Shown: in pieces, positions 33,884 through 41,776 of the stretch | Numbering within the stretch: position 1 is the first letter of the stretch | How the letters are laid out: each line of letters opens with the position of its first letter | The notes under the pieces: model-generated | Databases searched by the model: none | Seen by the model: only the letters and a program-made list of their open reading frames with translations | What the model was told of the DNA's origin: nothing | Program-made: the position numbers and the translations under genes | Assembly (NCBI GenBank): GCA_003138855.1 | Contig: PLHF01000063.1 | Coordinates: 1-45,342 of the forward strand | Length of the DNA stretch: 45,342 bases | Direction: 5' to 3' | Origin: Acidimicrobiaceae bacterium | GTDB taxonomy: Bacteria; Actinomycetota; Acidimicrobiia; Acidimicrobiales; RAAP-2

Positions 33884-34747
33884 GTGGCACGTGAGGAGAA
33901 TGGACCCCGGCGGCACCTGGCCCGATGGATCATCGGAGTGGTCGTCGCGGTGGTCGTCCTGGCCGTCGCGGTCCCGTTCATCTACATTCACCTCATCGAG
34001 GGATCAGCTCCGGCCAAACTCAGCCTTCCGGGGTCCACGAACACGACTGGGGCGAACTCCGCTTCCGGCACTTCCGGAGCTTCGGCGACCGGCGCCAACA
34101 CCGTCGACGGGACGTGGAACGTGGGTCCCGGATCGGTGGTCGGCTATCGGGTCGATGAGGTGCTCATCGACCAGCACACCACTGCGGTAGGTCGGTCCAC
34201 CCAGGTCTCCGGCGCACTCACCGTTTCCGGCACCACCGTCACCCATGGCACCTTCACCGTGAGCATGGCGTCGGTCGTGAGTGACCAGAGCCAGCGCAAT
34301 GCACAGTTCGACGGCAGGATCATGGACGTGACCCAGTACCCGACGGCCACCCTCCACCTCACCGCGCCAATCGCTCTCGATACGGTTCCACCGATCGGTA
34401 CCGCGGCCCAGTACTCGGCCACCGGGGACCTCGCCATGCACGGCGTGACCAAGTCCGTGACCTTCCAGGTATCCACCGAGCGGACCAGCGGGGGCATCGA
34501 TGTGCTTGCCGAGATACCGGTCCAGTTCTCGGCGTGGAACATTTCCAACCCGAGCATCGGGGGCTTCGTCACCACAGCCGACACCGGCACCCTCGAGGTC
34601 TTGCTCCATCTCACCCGAGGAGCCGGCAACGCCGCCGTATCCGGTGGCTCGGGGTCGGGATCGACCGGCCCCGGGGCTGGTGCGCCCTCCCCGGTCACCG
34701 TCCCCAGCACCACCGTGCCGACGCTCACCATCCCAGCCGGCGGCTGA
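33884..34747 (+). CDS. YceI-family lipid-binding protein with a membrane anchor
   Basis: This is a 287-residue protein. A single helix near residues 13-37 (WIIGVVVAVVVLAVAVPFIY) acts as an uncleaved anchor. A Ser/Thr/Gly-rich linker follows, then the YceI lipocalin-like domain (about 75-250): WNVGPGSVVGYRVDEV, HGTFTVSMASVVSDQSQRN, RIMDVTQYPTATLHLT, and GDLAMHGVTKSVTF. A Gly/Ser/Pro-rich tail ends it. YceI proteins bind isoprenoids or other amphiphiles in the periplasm-side space. Start is GTG 33884. It converges on csbD. Confidence 0.88.
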   Translation: MAREENGPRRHLARWIIGVVVAVVVLAVAVPFIYIHLIEGSAPAKLSLPGSTNTTGANSASGTSGASATGANTVDGTWNVGPGSVVGYRVDEVLIDQHTTAVGRSTQVSGALTVSGTTVTHGTFTVSMASVVSDQSQRNAQFDGRIMDVTQYPTATLHLTAPIALDTVPPIGTAAQYSATGDLAMHGVTKSVTFQVSTERTSGGIDVLAEIPVQFSAWNISNPSIGGFVTTADTGTLEVLLHLTRGAGNAAVSGGSGSGSTGPGAGAPSPVTVPSTTVPTLTIPAGG

Positions 34748-34769
34748 CACCCGACACGGCGGGTACTGC

Positions 34770-34961
34770 CTACTTCGGATGCAGCACGTCCTGGGCCTTG
34801 TCGATCACGTCTTCGACCTTCTCCTCGACTTTGCCGACCTTCTCCTTGGCATCGCCGGCACGACGATCGGCCGTACCCTCAGACTTGAGATCCTTGTTGC
34901 CGGTCAGGTCTCCGACGACCTCTTTGGCCTGGCCCTTCATCTGATCAGCCTTTCCGGTCAT
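34770..34961 (-). CDS. CsbD-family small stress protein
   Basis: This is a 63-residue, highly charged protein reading MTGKADQMKGQAKEVVGDLT then GNKDLKSEGTADRRAGDAKE, which is the CsbD (YjbJ) repeat. Such proteins are abundant under general stress and are thought to be intrinsically disordered or helical in solution. The ribosome site is AAGGTGGAG about five to eight bases before the ATG. The last residues (HPK) replace the usual amphipathic end. Confidence 0.9.
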   Translation of the reverse strand: MTGKADQMKGQAKEVVGDLTGNKDLKSEGTADRRAGDAKEKVGKVEEKVEDVIDKAQDVLHPK

Positions 34962-35480
34962 CGCGCTCCACCTTCTTCGTCGTTGCGTTCCGCGCCTGCT
35001 TCGGCTGTGAACACCGTTTCCATTGTGGTGGCTGCATCCAAGGCAGGCCAGAGGCCCAAGGCCTCATTCGCGGGAACTCACAGCATGATCATTGTTCGGC
35101 CCAGGAATCCTGGAGTCTCTGTGAAACCCGGACCGAACACGTTGGCCGTTTCGGGACTGCGGCCGTTACTCCCCGGCCGTACCCTGGCCCCATGGGTCAC
35201 CAGGACCCTGCGCGAACACCTTGAGGGCCGAGCCGTGGGTCTGCTGGCGGGTGGTGAGCCGAGGGGCTTGGGTCCGGCGTCGGCACCCCCACCGATTGCC
35301 CCGAGCCCGTTCAGTGGATCGGGCACGGGCGCGATGGTGCCGGGCTCGGAGTGTGTCTGGGGGGTGCACACGCTTCGAGCCCGGCGCAATGGTATCGGCA
35401 GGCTTACGGATCACCTTGAGCCGGCAGAGTCGCTCCGATATCGCGCAGGATCGCGCCTGGCCCCACCAGGGCTCGGCGTG

Positions 35481-35499
35481 GGGGTCAGGTGCCGACCCC
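35481..35499. repeat. short GGGGTC...GACCCC hairpin
   Basis: GGGGTC and GACCCC pair around seven bases (AGGTGCC). It is short and GC-rich and could be chance. It lies 61 bases from the large inverted repeat, so the two may belong to one former element. Confidence 0.35.
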
Positions 35500-35559
35500 G
35501 TCGTCACCGGCTGAGGTTGGGTGAGGTCAAGTTGTCCCGAGACTGAGCCGATACACGGT

Positions 35560-35610
35560 GAGGTGCCCGGTTTGCAGAGCTACGAGGGGATTCTGCAAAC
35601 CGGGCACCTC
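35560..35610. repeat. perfect 19-bp inverted repeat with a 13-base loop
   Basis: GAGGTGCCCGGTTTGCAGA at 35560-35578 is matched exactly in reverse complement at 35592-35610. The loop is 13 bases. There is no T-run on either side, so it is not a standard intrinsic terminator. The base pairs beyond the stem do not match, so the edges are sharp. It could be a mobile-element end pair, a REP/MITE-like unit or a recombination site. Confidence 0.75.
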
Positions 35611-35792
35611 CATGTCGACCGTCCGGAAACACTTCCCCGGCATGGTGGAGAAGGCTTCCGCCTGGTGCGGCATCTGCGCACTCTCCCAGCCGGGAGTTTG
35701 GTGCCCCACCTATCCAGCATGAAGAGGGCACGGTCTCTCGGGTCTGGGGTGGTGGTGCTCTTCTCGCCGGGGGGTACGCGTAGCGTGAGGTA

Positions 35793-36020
35793 ATGGCTCT
35801 GACGATCTACGGGATCATTTCGCTGACCTTCATGATGGCCATGTATGCGCTGGAACGGCACGGGTCAATCTTTGTCCTTGCCTTCGCAATCGGGTGTGGC
35901 ATGTCCAGCACGTACGGTTTCCTTTCGGGTGCCTGGCCTTTCGGGGTCGTCGAAGCGATCTGGACGATCATCGCCGTCCACCGATACTGGGGCACCACAA
36001 ACGAGAAGGCGACCTTGTAA
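35793..36020 (+). CDS. 75-residue conserved-looking membrane protein
   Basis: The protein has two helices: ALTIYGIISLTFMMAMYALE and SIFVLAFAIGCGMSSTYGFL, followed by SGAWPFGVVEAIWTIIAVHR. The pattern MYALERH..FVLAFA.GC..SS.YGFL.GAWPFG.VE is that of a small membrane protein seen widely in bacteria, without known function. ATG 35793 has GTGAGG upstream. It converges on the broken GDT1-type gene. Confidence 0.75.
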   Translation: MALTIYGIISLTFMMAMYALERHGSIFVLAFAIGCGMSSTYGFLSGAWPFGVVEAIWTIIAVHRYWGTTNEKATL

Positions 36021-36083
36021 CCAGGCCACTGCGAGAGCTGCAGACCCGGCATGGGGGGCACGACCTTCTGCTCGAAAGAAGGA

Positions 36084-36639
36084 CTATCGGAGGGCTTGCC
36101 ACCCGGCCCAGCCAGCAAGCGCTACGAGTAGCGGTGACGATGCGCACTGTCCCAATATTGATGACCCGCAGGAGGCTCTGACCACCGATCACGGCTAGAG
36201 CAGCCACGGCCCACAGCGCCAACACTGCGCCCACCCCGACCGACAGCGGCGAGTGGTAGTGGGCTGCCAGGTTCGCGGTCAAGATCTGCGTCAGGTCACC
36301 CCATTCGGCCAGGAAGATGACGATGAATGCCGTGGTCACGACCCGTCGACCCGACGCCGCCTCCCGCTCGACCAGGGACTCTTCGTCTCGAGTCTTGGCT
36401 GCTTCTCGCATGGCCAGTCCGGCACCCACGAGGAACATGAGGGCCACGATGCCGTCCAGCACCCGGTGCGGAAGCAGGTGAAAGAGGGCGACGCCGATGG
36501 TGGTAGCGATCACCACGTGGACAACGAAGGCTCCGGCGGCTCCCAGCCATACTGCAGCAGGATTGCCGCGAGTCGACATGACCAGCGAAGCGAACATGGT
36601 CTTGTCGGGCAGTTCCCCGACGAAGACGATCGGGGGGAG
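36084..36639 (-). pseudogene. broken GDT1/TMEM165 (UPF0016) family metal-transporter gene
   Basis: The two family motifs are both present: IVFVGELPDKTMFASLV (ExxDKT) and IFLAEWGDLTQILT (ExGD). The rest has about five membrane segments. Two lesions are seen. No ATG, GTG or TTG lies in frame before ELPDKT; the sequence instead runs into the 3' end of tRNA-Gly within about 45 bases. Near 36131-36136 the frame slips: the ORF runs on as TRSACWLGR, whereas the next frame continues naturally LLVALAGWAGWQALR and stops at TAG 36084. Members of the family export manganese or calcium. The gene is probably not functional unless an unusual start and a frameshift are used. Confidence 0.72.
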
Positions 36640-36682
36640 CGGCAGGTTGTCGGGCGGCCCCGGGTCAGCTGGTGCGGGTCCG

Positions 36683-36756
36683 TGGAGCGGCTGAAGGGGA
36701 TCGAACCCTCGTCATCAGTTTGGAAAACTGAGGCTCTACCATTGAGCTACAGCCGC
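36683..36756 (-). tRNA. tRNA-Gly, anticodon TCC
   Basis: The minus strand folds as a full cloverleaf. The acceptor GCGGCTG pairs with CAGCCGC. The D-arm is GCTC/GAGC around AATGGTA. The anticodon stem TCAGT/ACTGA encloses TTTCCAA, giving anticodon TCC at 36722-36724. The T-arm is GAGGG/CCCTT around TTCGATC. The discriminator base is T, and CCA is encoded (36683-36685). It would read GGA and GGG codons. Confidence 0.97.
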
Positions 36757-36761
36757 AGGTC

Positions 36762-36787
36762 GTGGAGGCCACGGGCGTGGCCTCCAC
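36762..36787 (-). terminator. 11-bp hairpin between the nitroreductase and tRNA genes
   Basis: GTGGAGGCCAC at 36762-36772 pairs perfectly with GTGGCCTCCAC at 36777-36787 around GGGC. It lies downstream of the minus-strand nitroreductase gene and just upstream of the tRNA. No T-tract follows on either strand, so a terminator role is only plausible. Confidence 0.4.
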
Positions 36788-36900
36788 CGCAGAGAAGATA
36801 CAGGCTACCGGTGCCGCCCTGGTTCATCGGAACGACCGGAACAGCGTTCGGCAGGCCGCCGACCGCCGGCCTTACGGTCCGAGCCGGTGCCGCCGAGCCT

Positions 36901-37581
36901 TCAGGGGCCGGGCTCTGCGGCCTGCGGCGACCAGAGCGGTTGGTCGACGGTGAAGCCCACCGGCTCGCCCCACCGGTTCCGGTACGAGACCTCGTGCACC
37001 GGCCTGCGGGCGGCGATTCCCCACCGTCCCGTCGGGTAGCCGAAACTCACGCAGCAGGCCATCACCCAGTGCTCGTCCCGGGGCACGCCGAGGATCTCGA
37101 ACACCTCGTCAGGATGGAAGAAGCCGAGCACCGCGGTCAGTGAGCTCCCCACACCGTGGGCCCGTGCCGCGAGCTGGGCGCTCCACACGGCCGGGAAGAT
37201 GGACCCGCCGGAGGGGTCGGCCTGCACGAAGGCGAAGAGGAACAGCGGCACCTCTTCGAAGTGGTCCGCCAGCCACTGAGCCGAACGCTGGACCTTGGCC
37301 ATCTGGATGTTCTCTTCGTCCTCGGGGTGCTCCGCGGCGGCCGCAAGACGGTCGGCGTAGATGGTCTGCCAGAGCTGGTCGATGGCGTGCCGGTAGAGGG
37401 GTCCCACCCGGGCGATGACGTCGCGGTCGTCGACCAGCAGGAACCGCCAGTTCTGGGTGTTGCCCCCCGATGGCGCCCGGATGGCGGCGTCCAGGATCTC
37501 GGCCTGGACGTCCAGCGGCACGGGGTCGGGCCGTACCCTCCGCATGGCCCTGGTCGTGTAGAGCGCTTCTTCGATGTCCAT
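36901..37581 (-). CDS. nitroreductase-family FMN oxidoreductase
   Basis: This is a 226-residue flavoprotein. RAMRRVRPDPVPLDVQAEIL, then AAIRAPSGGNTQNWRFLLVD contains the FMN-binding APSGGNxQxWRF motif, and IFPAVWSAQLAARAHGVGSS and HWVMACCVSFGYPTGRWG are further landmarks. The substrate is unknown; such enzymes reduce nitro, quinone or flavin substrates with NAD(P)H. ATG 37581 has an AGGGGGA site. It is divergent from the methyltransferase gene. The bases between its stop and the tRNA contain a hairpin. Confidence 0.9.
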   Translation of the reverse strand: MDIEEALYTTRAMRRVRPDPVPLDVQAEILDAAIRAPSGGNTQNWRFLLVDDRDVIARVGPLYRHAIDQLWQTIYADRLAAAAEHPEDEENIQMAKVQRSAQWLADHFEEVPLFLFAFVQADPSGGSIFPAVWSAQLAARAHGVGSSLTAVLGFFHPDEVFEILGVPRDEHWVMACCVSFGYPTGRWGIAARRPVHEVSYRNRWGEPVGFTVDQPLWSPQAAEPGP

Positions 37582-37810
37582 GGATAGGTCCCCCTGGGTT
37601 GAGTCGGCACGGGCAGCCGGCCCGACGGCGGACACCACCGTATCCCCGGCCGGGTCCGACCGGGCGGTTTGCGGGCTGCCGACATGCCGGTACACGGGGT
37701 GCGGCAGGTGGAGATGGTAAGACCAGTGCCATGCACCGTCGCGGAATCGCCGTCGTGCGTCCATCGACCGTCAAGACGCCCGCGACGCCCACCACACTGA
37801 CGAGCGCACG

Positions 37811-39049
37811 GTGATCGAACTGGTTGCCGGGCCGATCGCGGCCGGCGGTGGCTGTGTGGCCCGGGCCGACGACGGTCGGGTGGTGTTCGTCCGCCATACC
37901 CTTCCGGGCGAGCGGGTACTGGCCCAGGTGACAGCCGAGACCTCCTCTTTCCTCCGCGCCGACGCCGTCGACATCCTCGAACCGTCGGCTGACCGGGTCG
38001 AGCCGCCATGCCCGCATGCCGGACCCGGCCGGTGTGGGGGGTGTGACTGGCAGCACGTGTCGCTGCCCGCCCAGCGGGCACTCAAGTCGGCCTTGATCGC
38101 GGAGCAACTCCGCCGATTGGCCGGCGTGGACCGGCAGGTGGAGGTGGAAGAGGTCGAGGGCGCCCCGGACGGACTGGGGTGGAGGACGCGGGTGAACTTC
38201 GCCGTGGACCGTTCCGGGCGGACGGGCCTGCGCAAGCACCGCTCCCATGACGTCGAACCGGTCGAGCAGTGCCCGATCGCCTCGGATCGGGTGAACCAGG
38301 TCGGGGTGGGTTCGGTGCTCTGGCGGGGGGCTCGGAACGTCGAGGTCATGGCCTCGCCCGACGGGGGGAAGCCCGTGGTGGCGGTCGAGACCGGCCGCAA
38401 CCGCTTGGCCGGCCGGCCGGGCATCGACGCCGGGCTGGTGGTCAACGGCCGAACCCAGCGCCGGCCGGACCAGGTGTTCTTCGAAGTCCTCGGGCGTCGA
38501 TTCGAGGTCGGTGCCGGGGTGTTCTGGCAGGTCCACCCTGGTGCGGCCACCGCGCTGACCCGCGCCGTGCTCGAGGCGCTGGGACCCGCGGCAGGGGAGC
38601 GGGTGGTCGACCTCTACGCCGGGGCCGGCCTGTTCACCGTGGCCCTGGCCCACGAGGTGGGACCGAGCGGATCGGTGCTGGCGGTGGAGCGACAGGGGCG
38701 GGCCTGTGTCAATCTGATGCACAACGCGGCCGACCTGCATCAGGTGGGGATCGAACAGGCCGACGTGACGCCTGGGTTGGTGGCGGATCGGCTCGGCTCT
38801 CCCGATCTGGTGGTGCTGGACCCTGCCCGCGCCGGTGCGGGCCTCGCGGTCATGGATGCGCTGGCCGCACTGCGCCCGCTTCCTCGAGGGATCGCCTACG
38901 TCTCCTGCGAGCCCGCTCCGTTCGCCCGGGACCTCCGGGTCATGCTCGACGCCGGTTGGACCCTGCGTTCGCTCCGCGCCTTCGACGTGTTCCCGATGAC
39001 CGAGCACGTCGAGTTGGTAGGGGCACTCGAGCCGCCCGGGAGGAGTTGA
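37811..39049 (+). CDS. TrmA/RlmD-family 5-methyluridine RNA methyltransferase
   Basis: This is a 412-residue SAM-dependent RNA methyltransferase. An N-terminal TRAM-like barrel (about residues 1-58) has GGGCVARADDGRVVFVRHTL. Fe-S cysteines are in PCPHAGPGRCGGCDWQHVSL and VEQCPIAS. The SAM motif is VVDLYAGAGLFTVALA, LVVLDPARAGAG is motif IV, and YVSCEPAPFARDL carries the catalytic Cys. It could act on 23S rRNA or tRNA; the target is not decidable. GTG 37811 is the family-like start. It is divergent from the nitroreductase gene. Confidence 0.9.
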   Translation: MIELVAGPIAAGGGCVARADDGRVVFVRHTLPGERVLAQVTAETSSFLRADAVDILEPSADRVEPPCPHAGPGRCGGCDWQHVSLPAQRALKSALIAEQLRRLAGVDRQVEVEEVEGAPDGLGWRTRVNFAVDRSGRTGLRKHRSHDVEPVEQCPIASDRVNQVGVGSVLWRGARNVEVMASPDGGKPVVAVETGRNRLAGRPGIDAGLVVNGRTQRRPDQVFFEVLGRRFEVGAGVFWQVHPGAATALTRAVLEALGPAAGERVVDLYAGAGLFTVALAHEVGPSGSVLAVERQGRACVNLMHNAADLHQVGIEQADVTPGLVADRLGSPDLVVLDPARAGAGLAVMDALAALRPLPRGIAYVSCEPAPFARDLRVMLDAGWTLRSLRAFDVFPMTEHVELVGALEPPGRS

Positions 39050-39184
39050 GACAGGCGAACGCCGCGGCGCCCGCCGGCCGATCAAGACCACCCGCTCCCT
39101 TACGCACCTGACGGACTGGCCTGCCGACGCCGGTGGTTACCATCCTGAACTGGATGTTCGTATCGGGACTGGTACCCTCGGCCC

Positions 39185-39721
39185 GTGCGCGGCCGGCTAC
39201 TCGCTGTCATTGCCTCGATCACGCTGCTGGCCGCCGGGTGTGCGGGTGGTGTTACCACCTCGAGCACTCCGACAACCAAGGCCCCTTTGCCGGCTGGCGT
39301 CCTGCCGTCTCCCATCGCCAAGCAGGTGTGCCATCGGGAGGCACAGACGGATATCGCCTCGGCACTCGGGGAGAACGCGGTGGTGTCCATCCCCACCTGG
39401 GTCGATCATCTGTACTCCTGTGACTACACCTACCCGGCCGGGTCGATGGCACTGTCGGTGAAGGAGCTCTCGAGCTGGGGAGAGACGGACGCGTACTTCG
39501 GCGCACTGGCCGGTTCGATGGGCAGGACGCGGGATCTCGACGGGCTCGGCCAAGGGGCCTTCCAGACCACCAACGGCTCGGTGGTGGTACGCAAGGACTG
39601 GAAGGTGCTCGTCGTCGACGTCGCAGGCCTCCCCCCGCAGTTCGGTGTCCCGCCCACCAGCTCGGGCGACGTGGCCGTCACCGTGGCCGACGTCATCCTC
39701 GGATGTTGGGCCGGAGACTGA
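39185..39721 (+). CDS. small lipoprotein, function unknown
   Basis: This is a 178-residue lipoprotein. The signal is MRGRLLAVIASITLLAAGCAG with the lipobox AAGC (Cys19). Then come a Thr/Pro-rich linker and a domain with HLYSCDYTYPAGSMALSVKE, YFGALAGSMGRT and VVRKDWKVLVVDVAGLPP. The VCHRE...YSCDY cysteine layout and the last KVLVVDV strand are like DUF3558-type actinobacterial lipoproteins, which I offer only as resemblance. Start is GTG 39185. Confidence 0.75.
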   Translation: MRGRLLAVIASITLLAAGCAGGVTTSSTPTTKAPLPAGVLPSPIAKQVCHREAQTDIASALGENAVVSIPTWVDHLYSCDYTYPAGSMALSVKELSSWGETDAYFGALAGSMGRTRDLDGLGQGAFQTTNGSVVVRKDWKVLVVDVAGLPPQFGVPPTSSGDVAVTVADVILGCWAGD

Positions 39722-39732
39722 GCTCTTCCGGG

Positions 39733-40562
39733 TCAGCCGTCGACCAGGCGCCGGAACTCCTCGTCGAGGACACCGGCTTCCGCCTTGGCCCCCAAGGTCT
39801 CGTGGCGCCGGGCCAGGGCGTCCTCCTCCCGTGGCGCGCACATCATGGGGGTGACGCAGGCAACCTGCGGGTTGACCGACAGGCCGACCGGGACGCACTG
39901 CTCGCCCAGGACGCGCTCGTAGTCCACGACCCACTGCCCGGCGTCCTCGGGCTCGACGAAGGCGAAGCTCAGCGCGCCGATCCCCTTCCGGGCGGCGAGC
40001 AGGATGGTGTCGCGGCGGCTGCAGGCGACCCACAGCGGGGGATGGGGCTTCTGTACCGGCTTGGGCACCACATTGCGGGGGGGCATGCTCACGAACCGGC
40101 CGTGCACCCCGCCGAACGGGGTCTCGGTAATGCAGCGGATGGCAACCTCGAGACCTTCGAGCCAGGCGTCGCGCTTGGTGTCCTGGTCGACCCCGAACCC
40201 GGCCAGCTCGGCCTCCGAGGACGACTCACCCGAGCCGAACTCCACCCGCCCTTCGGACACCAGGTCGAGCATGGCGATCCGCTCGGCGGTGCGCGCCGGA
40301 TGGTTGTAGGCCGGGGCGGTCTGGACCACCCGTGCCCGATGCGCATCCGCCGGGTCCGCTGGCTGGCCGCGGCGAGGAACACCTCGGGCGCTCTGGAGTG
40401 GGAGTACTCCTCGAGGAAGTGGTGCTCCACCTCCCACAGGTACTGCACGCCCAACCGGTCGGCCAGCTCGATCTGGTCGAGGGCATCGGAGACCAGCTCC
40501 TGTTCGCTGGTCTCACTCCAGGGACGGGGCAGCTGGTGCTCGTAGAAGACTCCGAACTTCAC
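39733..40562 (-). pseudogene. broken LLM-class flavin oxidoreductase gene
   Basis: From GTG 40562 (GGAG eight to eleven bases before) the frame reads KFGVFYEHQLPRPWSETSEQ then VEHHFLEEYSHSRAPEVFLA and MRIGHG, and then loses sense. From about 40329 the adjoining frame continues VVQTAPAYNHPARTAERIAM, MPPRNVVPKPVQKPHPPLWV and LAARKGIGALSFAFVEPEDA. One missing base near 40330 restores a single protein. It ends EEFRRLVDG at TGA 39733, only about 276 residues, whereas such enzymes usually run to about 370, so the C-terminal third is also missing. The type is a bacterial luciferase-like monooxygenase. Confidence 0.82.
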
Positions 40563-40587
40563 GATGTGCTCCGATCTGACTCGTGTC

Positions 40588-41705
40588 TCAGCCCAGCGGC
40601 GCAGGCCCGCCCGCATCGGCAACGGTCCCGTCGTCCAGGCGGACCACCGATCCCAGCGAGAGCATCTCGTCGATGATGTCGACGGCGTCCGACCGCCCCG
40701 ACAGGGCGTGCTCGACCTCTCCCATGGCGGAGTTGATGTTCTCCGATCGCCGCAGCAGGACGGAATCGGCCACGGCGCGGTCCCACAACAGGCTGATCAT
40801 GTCCCCTCCGGCGTGCTTGGCCCCACCGCTGCCGAGCCACGTACGGTCTCCCATCTCGGAGAGGGCCGTGCGCAGCCATGCCACGTGTGGGGTCTCGTCG
40901 GAGCGGATGAAGGACACCAGGACACCCGCCGACCCCTCGCCGGCCACCAGGTCGGTGTCCCCGAGCACCGCCTCGGCCCACCGGAAGGTGTGGGACGCCG
41001 AGATCTCGATGAGCAGGAGGCCGATCATGCGGCTGACCACGGTCTCCAACGTGAAATCGATGTCGTCGGGCAGGACCCGGCGGGAGAGGGCGCCCTGGCG
41101 GAGCCGGGTGACCTTCGAGGCCGACAGGGGCGTGGCGTCCAGGCCCATCCGGGTCAGCATGCGAGCGGTCTGATCGGCGGTGACCGGATGGTCGAAGGCG
41201 ATGTCGCGGGCGACGAACCACATGCGGTCGTGGCCGGCCACGTCCCCGTAACCGGCCTCGTCGCGGGCATGGGCCTCGAACAGGCCGCGGTCGATGTGGG
41301 CGATCGCCGTGCCGTCGATGTCCTCGTCGAAGGAGCGGGTGAAGTCGGGCACCGGCAGCTACCGGAGCATGCCCCCGAACCCCTCGACCGTGCCGAAGCG
41401 GGTGAGGGAGCTGATGATGGGCTCGGGAGCCCCTCGGCGGATCAGGAGCTTCGACTGTTCGACGTTGGGGAAATTCTCGGGCCAGGTGTCGAGCGGGACG
41501 TCGAGGATCGGCGTGCCGAATTGGGCGACCCGTTGCTCCTCCCAGGCGTGGATGGCCGGCCAGCGGTATTTGTTCGGGGGTACACGTACTCGCCCTGGTC
41601 ATCGAAGCCACCATGGCAGAGGACGCCGTCGGCCATCAGCGGCTCGACGATGTCATGGTCCGCCAGCAGCTCGGCCTCGGTGAACTCGGTCTGCTCGGCG
41701 GTCAT
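40588..41705 (-). pseudogene. broken gene for an unnamed helical protein
   Basis: From ATG 41705, after GGGGGAGG, the frame reads AEQTEFTEAELLADHDIVEP and CHGGFDDQGEYVYP. Near 41564-41580 a base seems to be missing: the next frame continues RWPAIHAWEEQRVAQFGTPI, LDVPLDTWPENFPNVEQSKL and LIRRGAPEPIISSLTRFGTV. An amber codon at 41359-41361 then interrupts VEGFGGMLR/LPVPDFTRSFDED. The rest (254 residues from GTG 41352) is intact: EAHARDEAGYGD, LLLIEISASHTFRWAEAVLG and FIRSDETPHVAWLRTALSEM. The whole would be about 370 residues. The family is not known to me; Glu/His-bearing helices recall ferritin-like proteins only loosely. It lies 25 bases before the broken LLM gene, so the two may once have been one operon. 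Confidence 0.75.
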
Positions 41706-41776
41706 CGGAGCCTCCCCCTGTCGCACCAGCTGGAGCCGGTGCCGTCGAGTGTAGGTGGCTGCCGCGCGGCACCTCC

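Larger units (their letters stand above)
34962..35792. other. gene-poor 0.8-kb stretch
   Basis: No frame here gives a protein-like sequence; those that stay open are Arg/Pro/Ser-rich by-products of high G+C. The first 80 bases hold the csbD promoter region. The later part carries a short GC hairpin (35481-35499) and a perfect 19-base inverted repeat (35560-35610), and the last 20 bases hold the ribosome site of the small membrane gene at 35793. Confidence 0.6.

Noticed and set aside
34500..35546. 348-codon plus-strand frame across yceI, csbD and the gap
   Set aside because: It overlaps two well-supported genes and its text is low-complexity Ser/Pro/Arg.
35560..35610. Intrinsic transcription terminator for csbD or the small membrane gene
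   Set aside because: No T-run follows on either strand, and the stem is 19 bp with a 13-base loop, unlike typical terminators.
35611..35721. 36-residue plus-strand frame beginning MSTVRKHFPGMVEKASAW
   Set aside because: It has an ATG next to the inverted repeat but no ribosome site and no family resemblance; not enough to call a gene.
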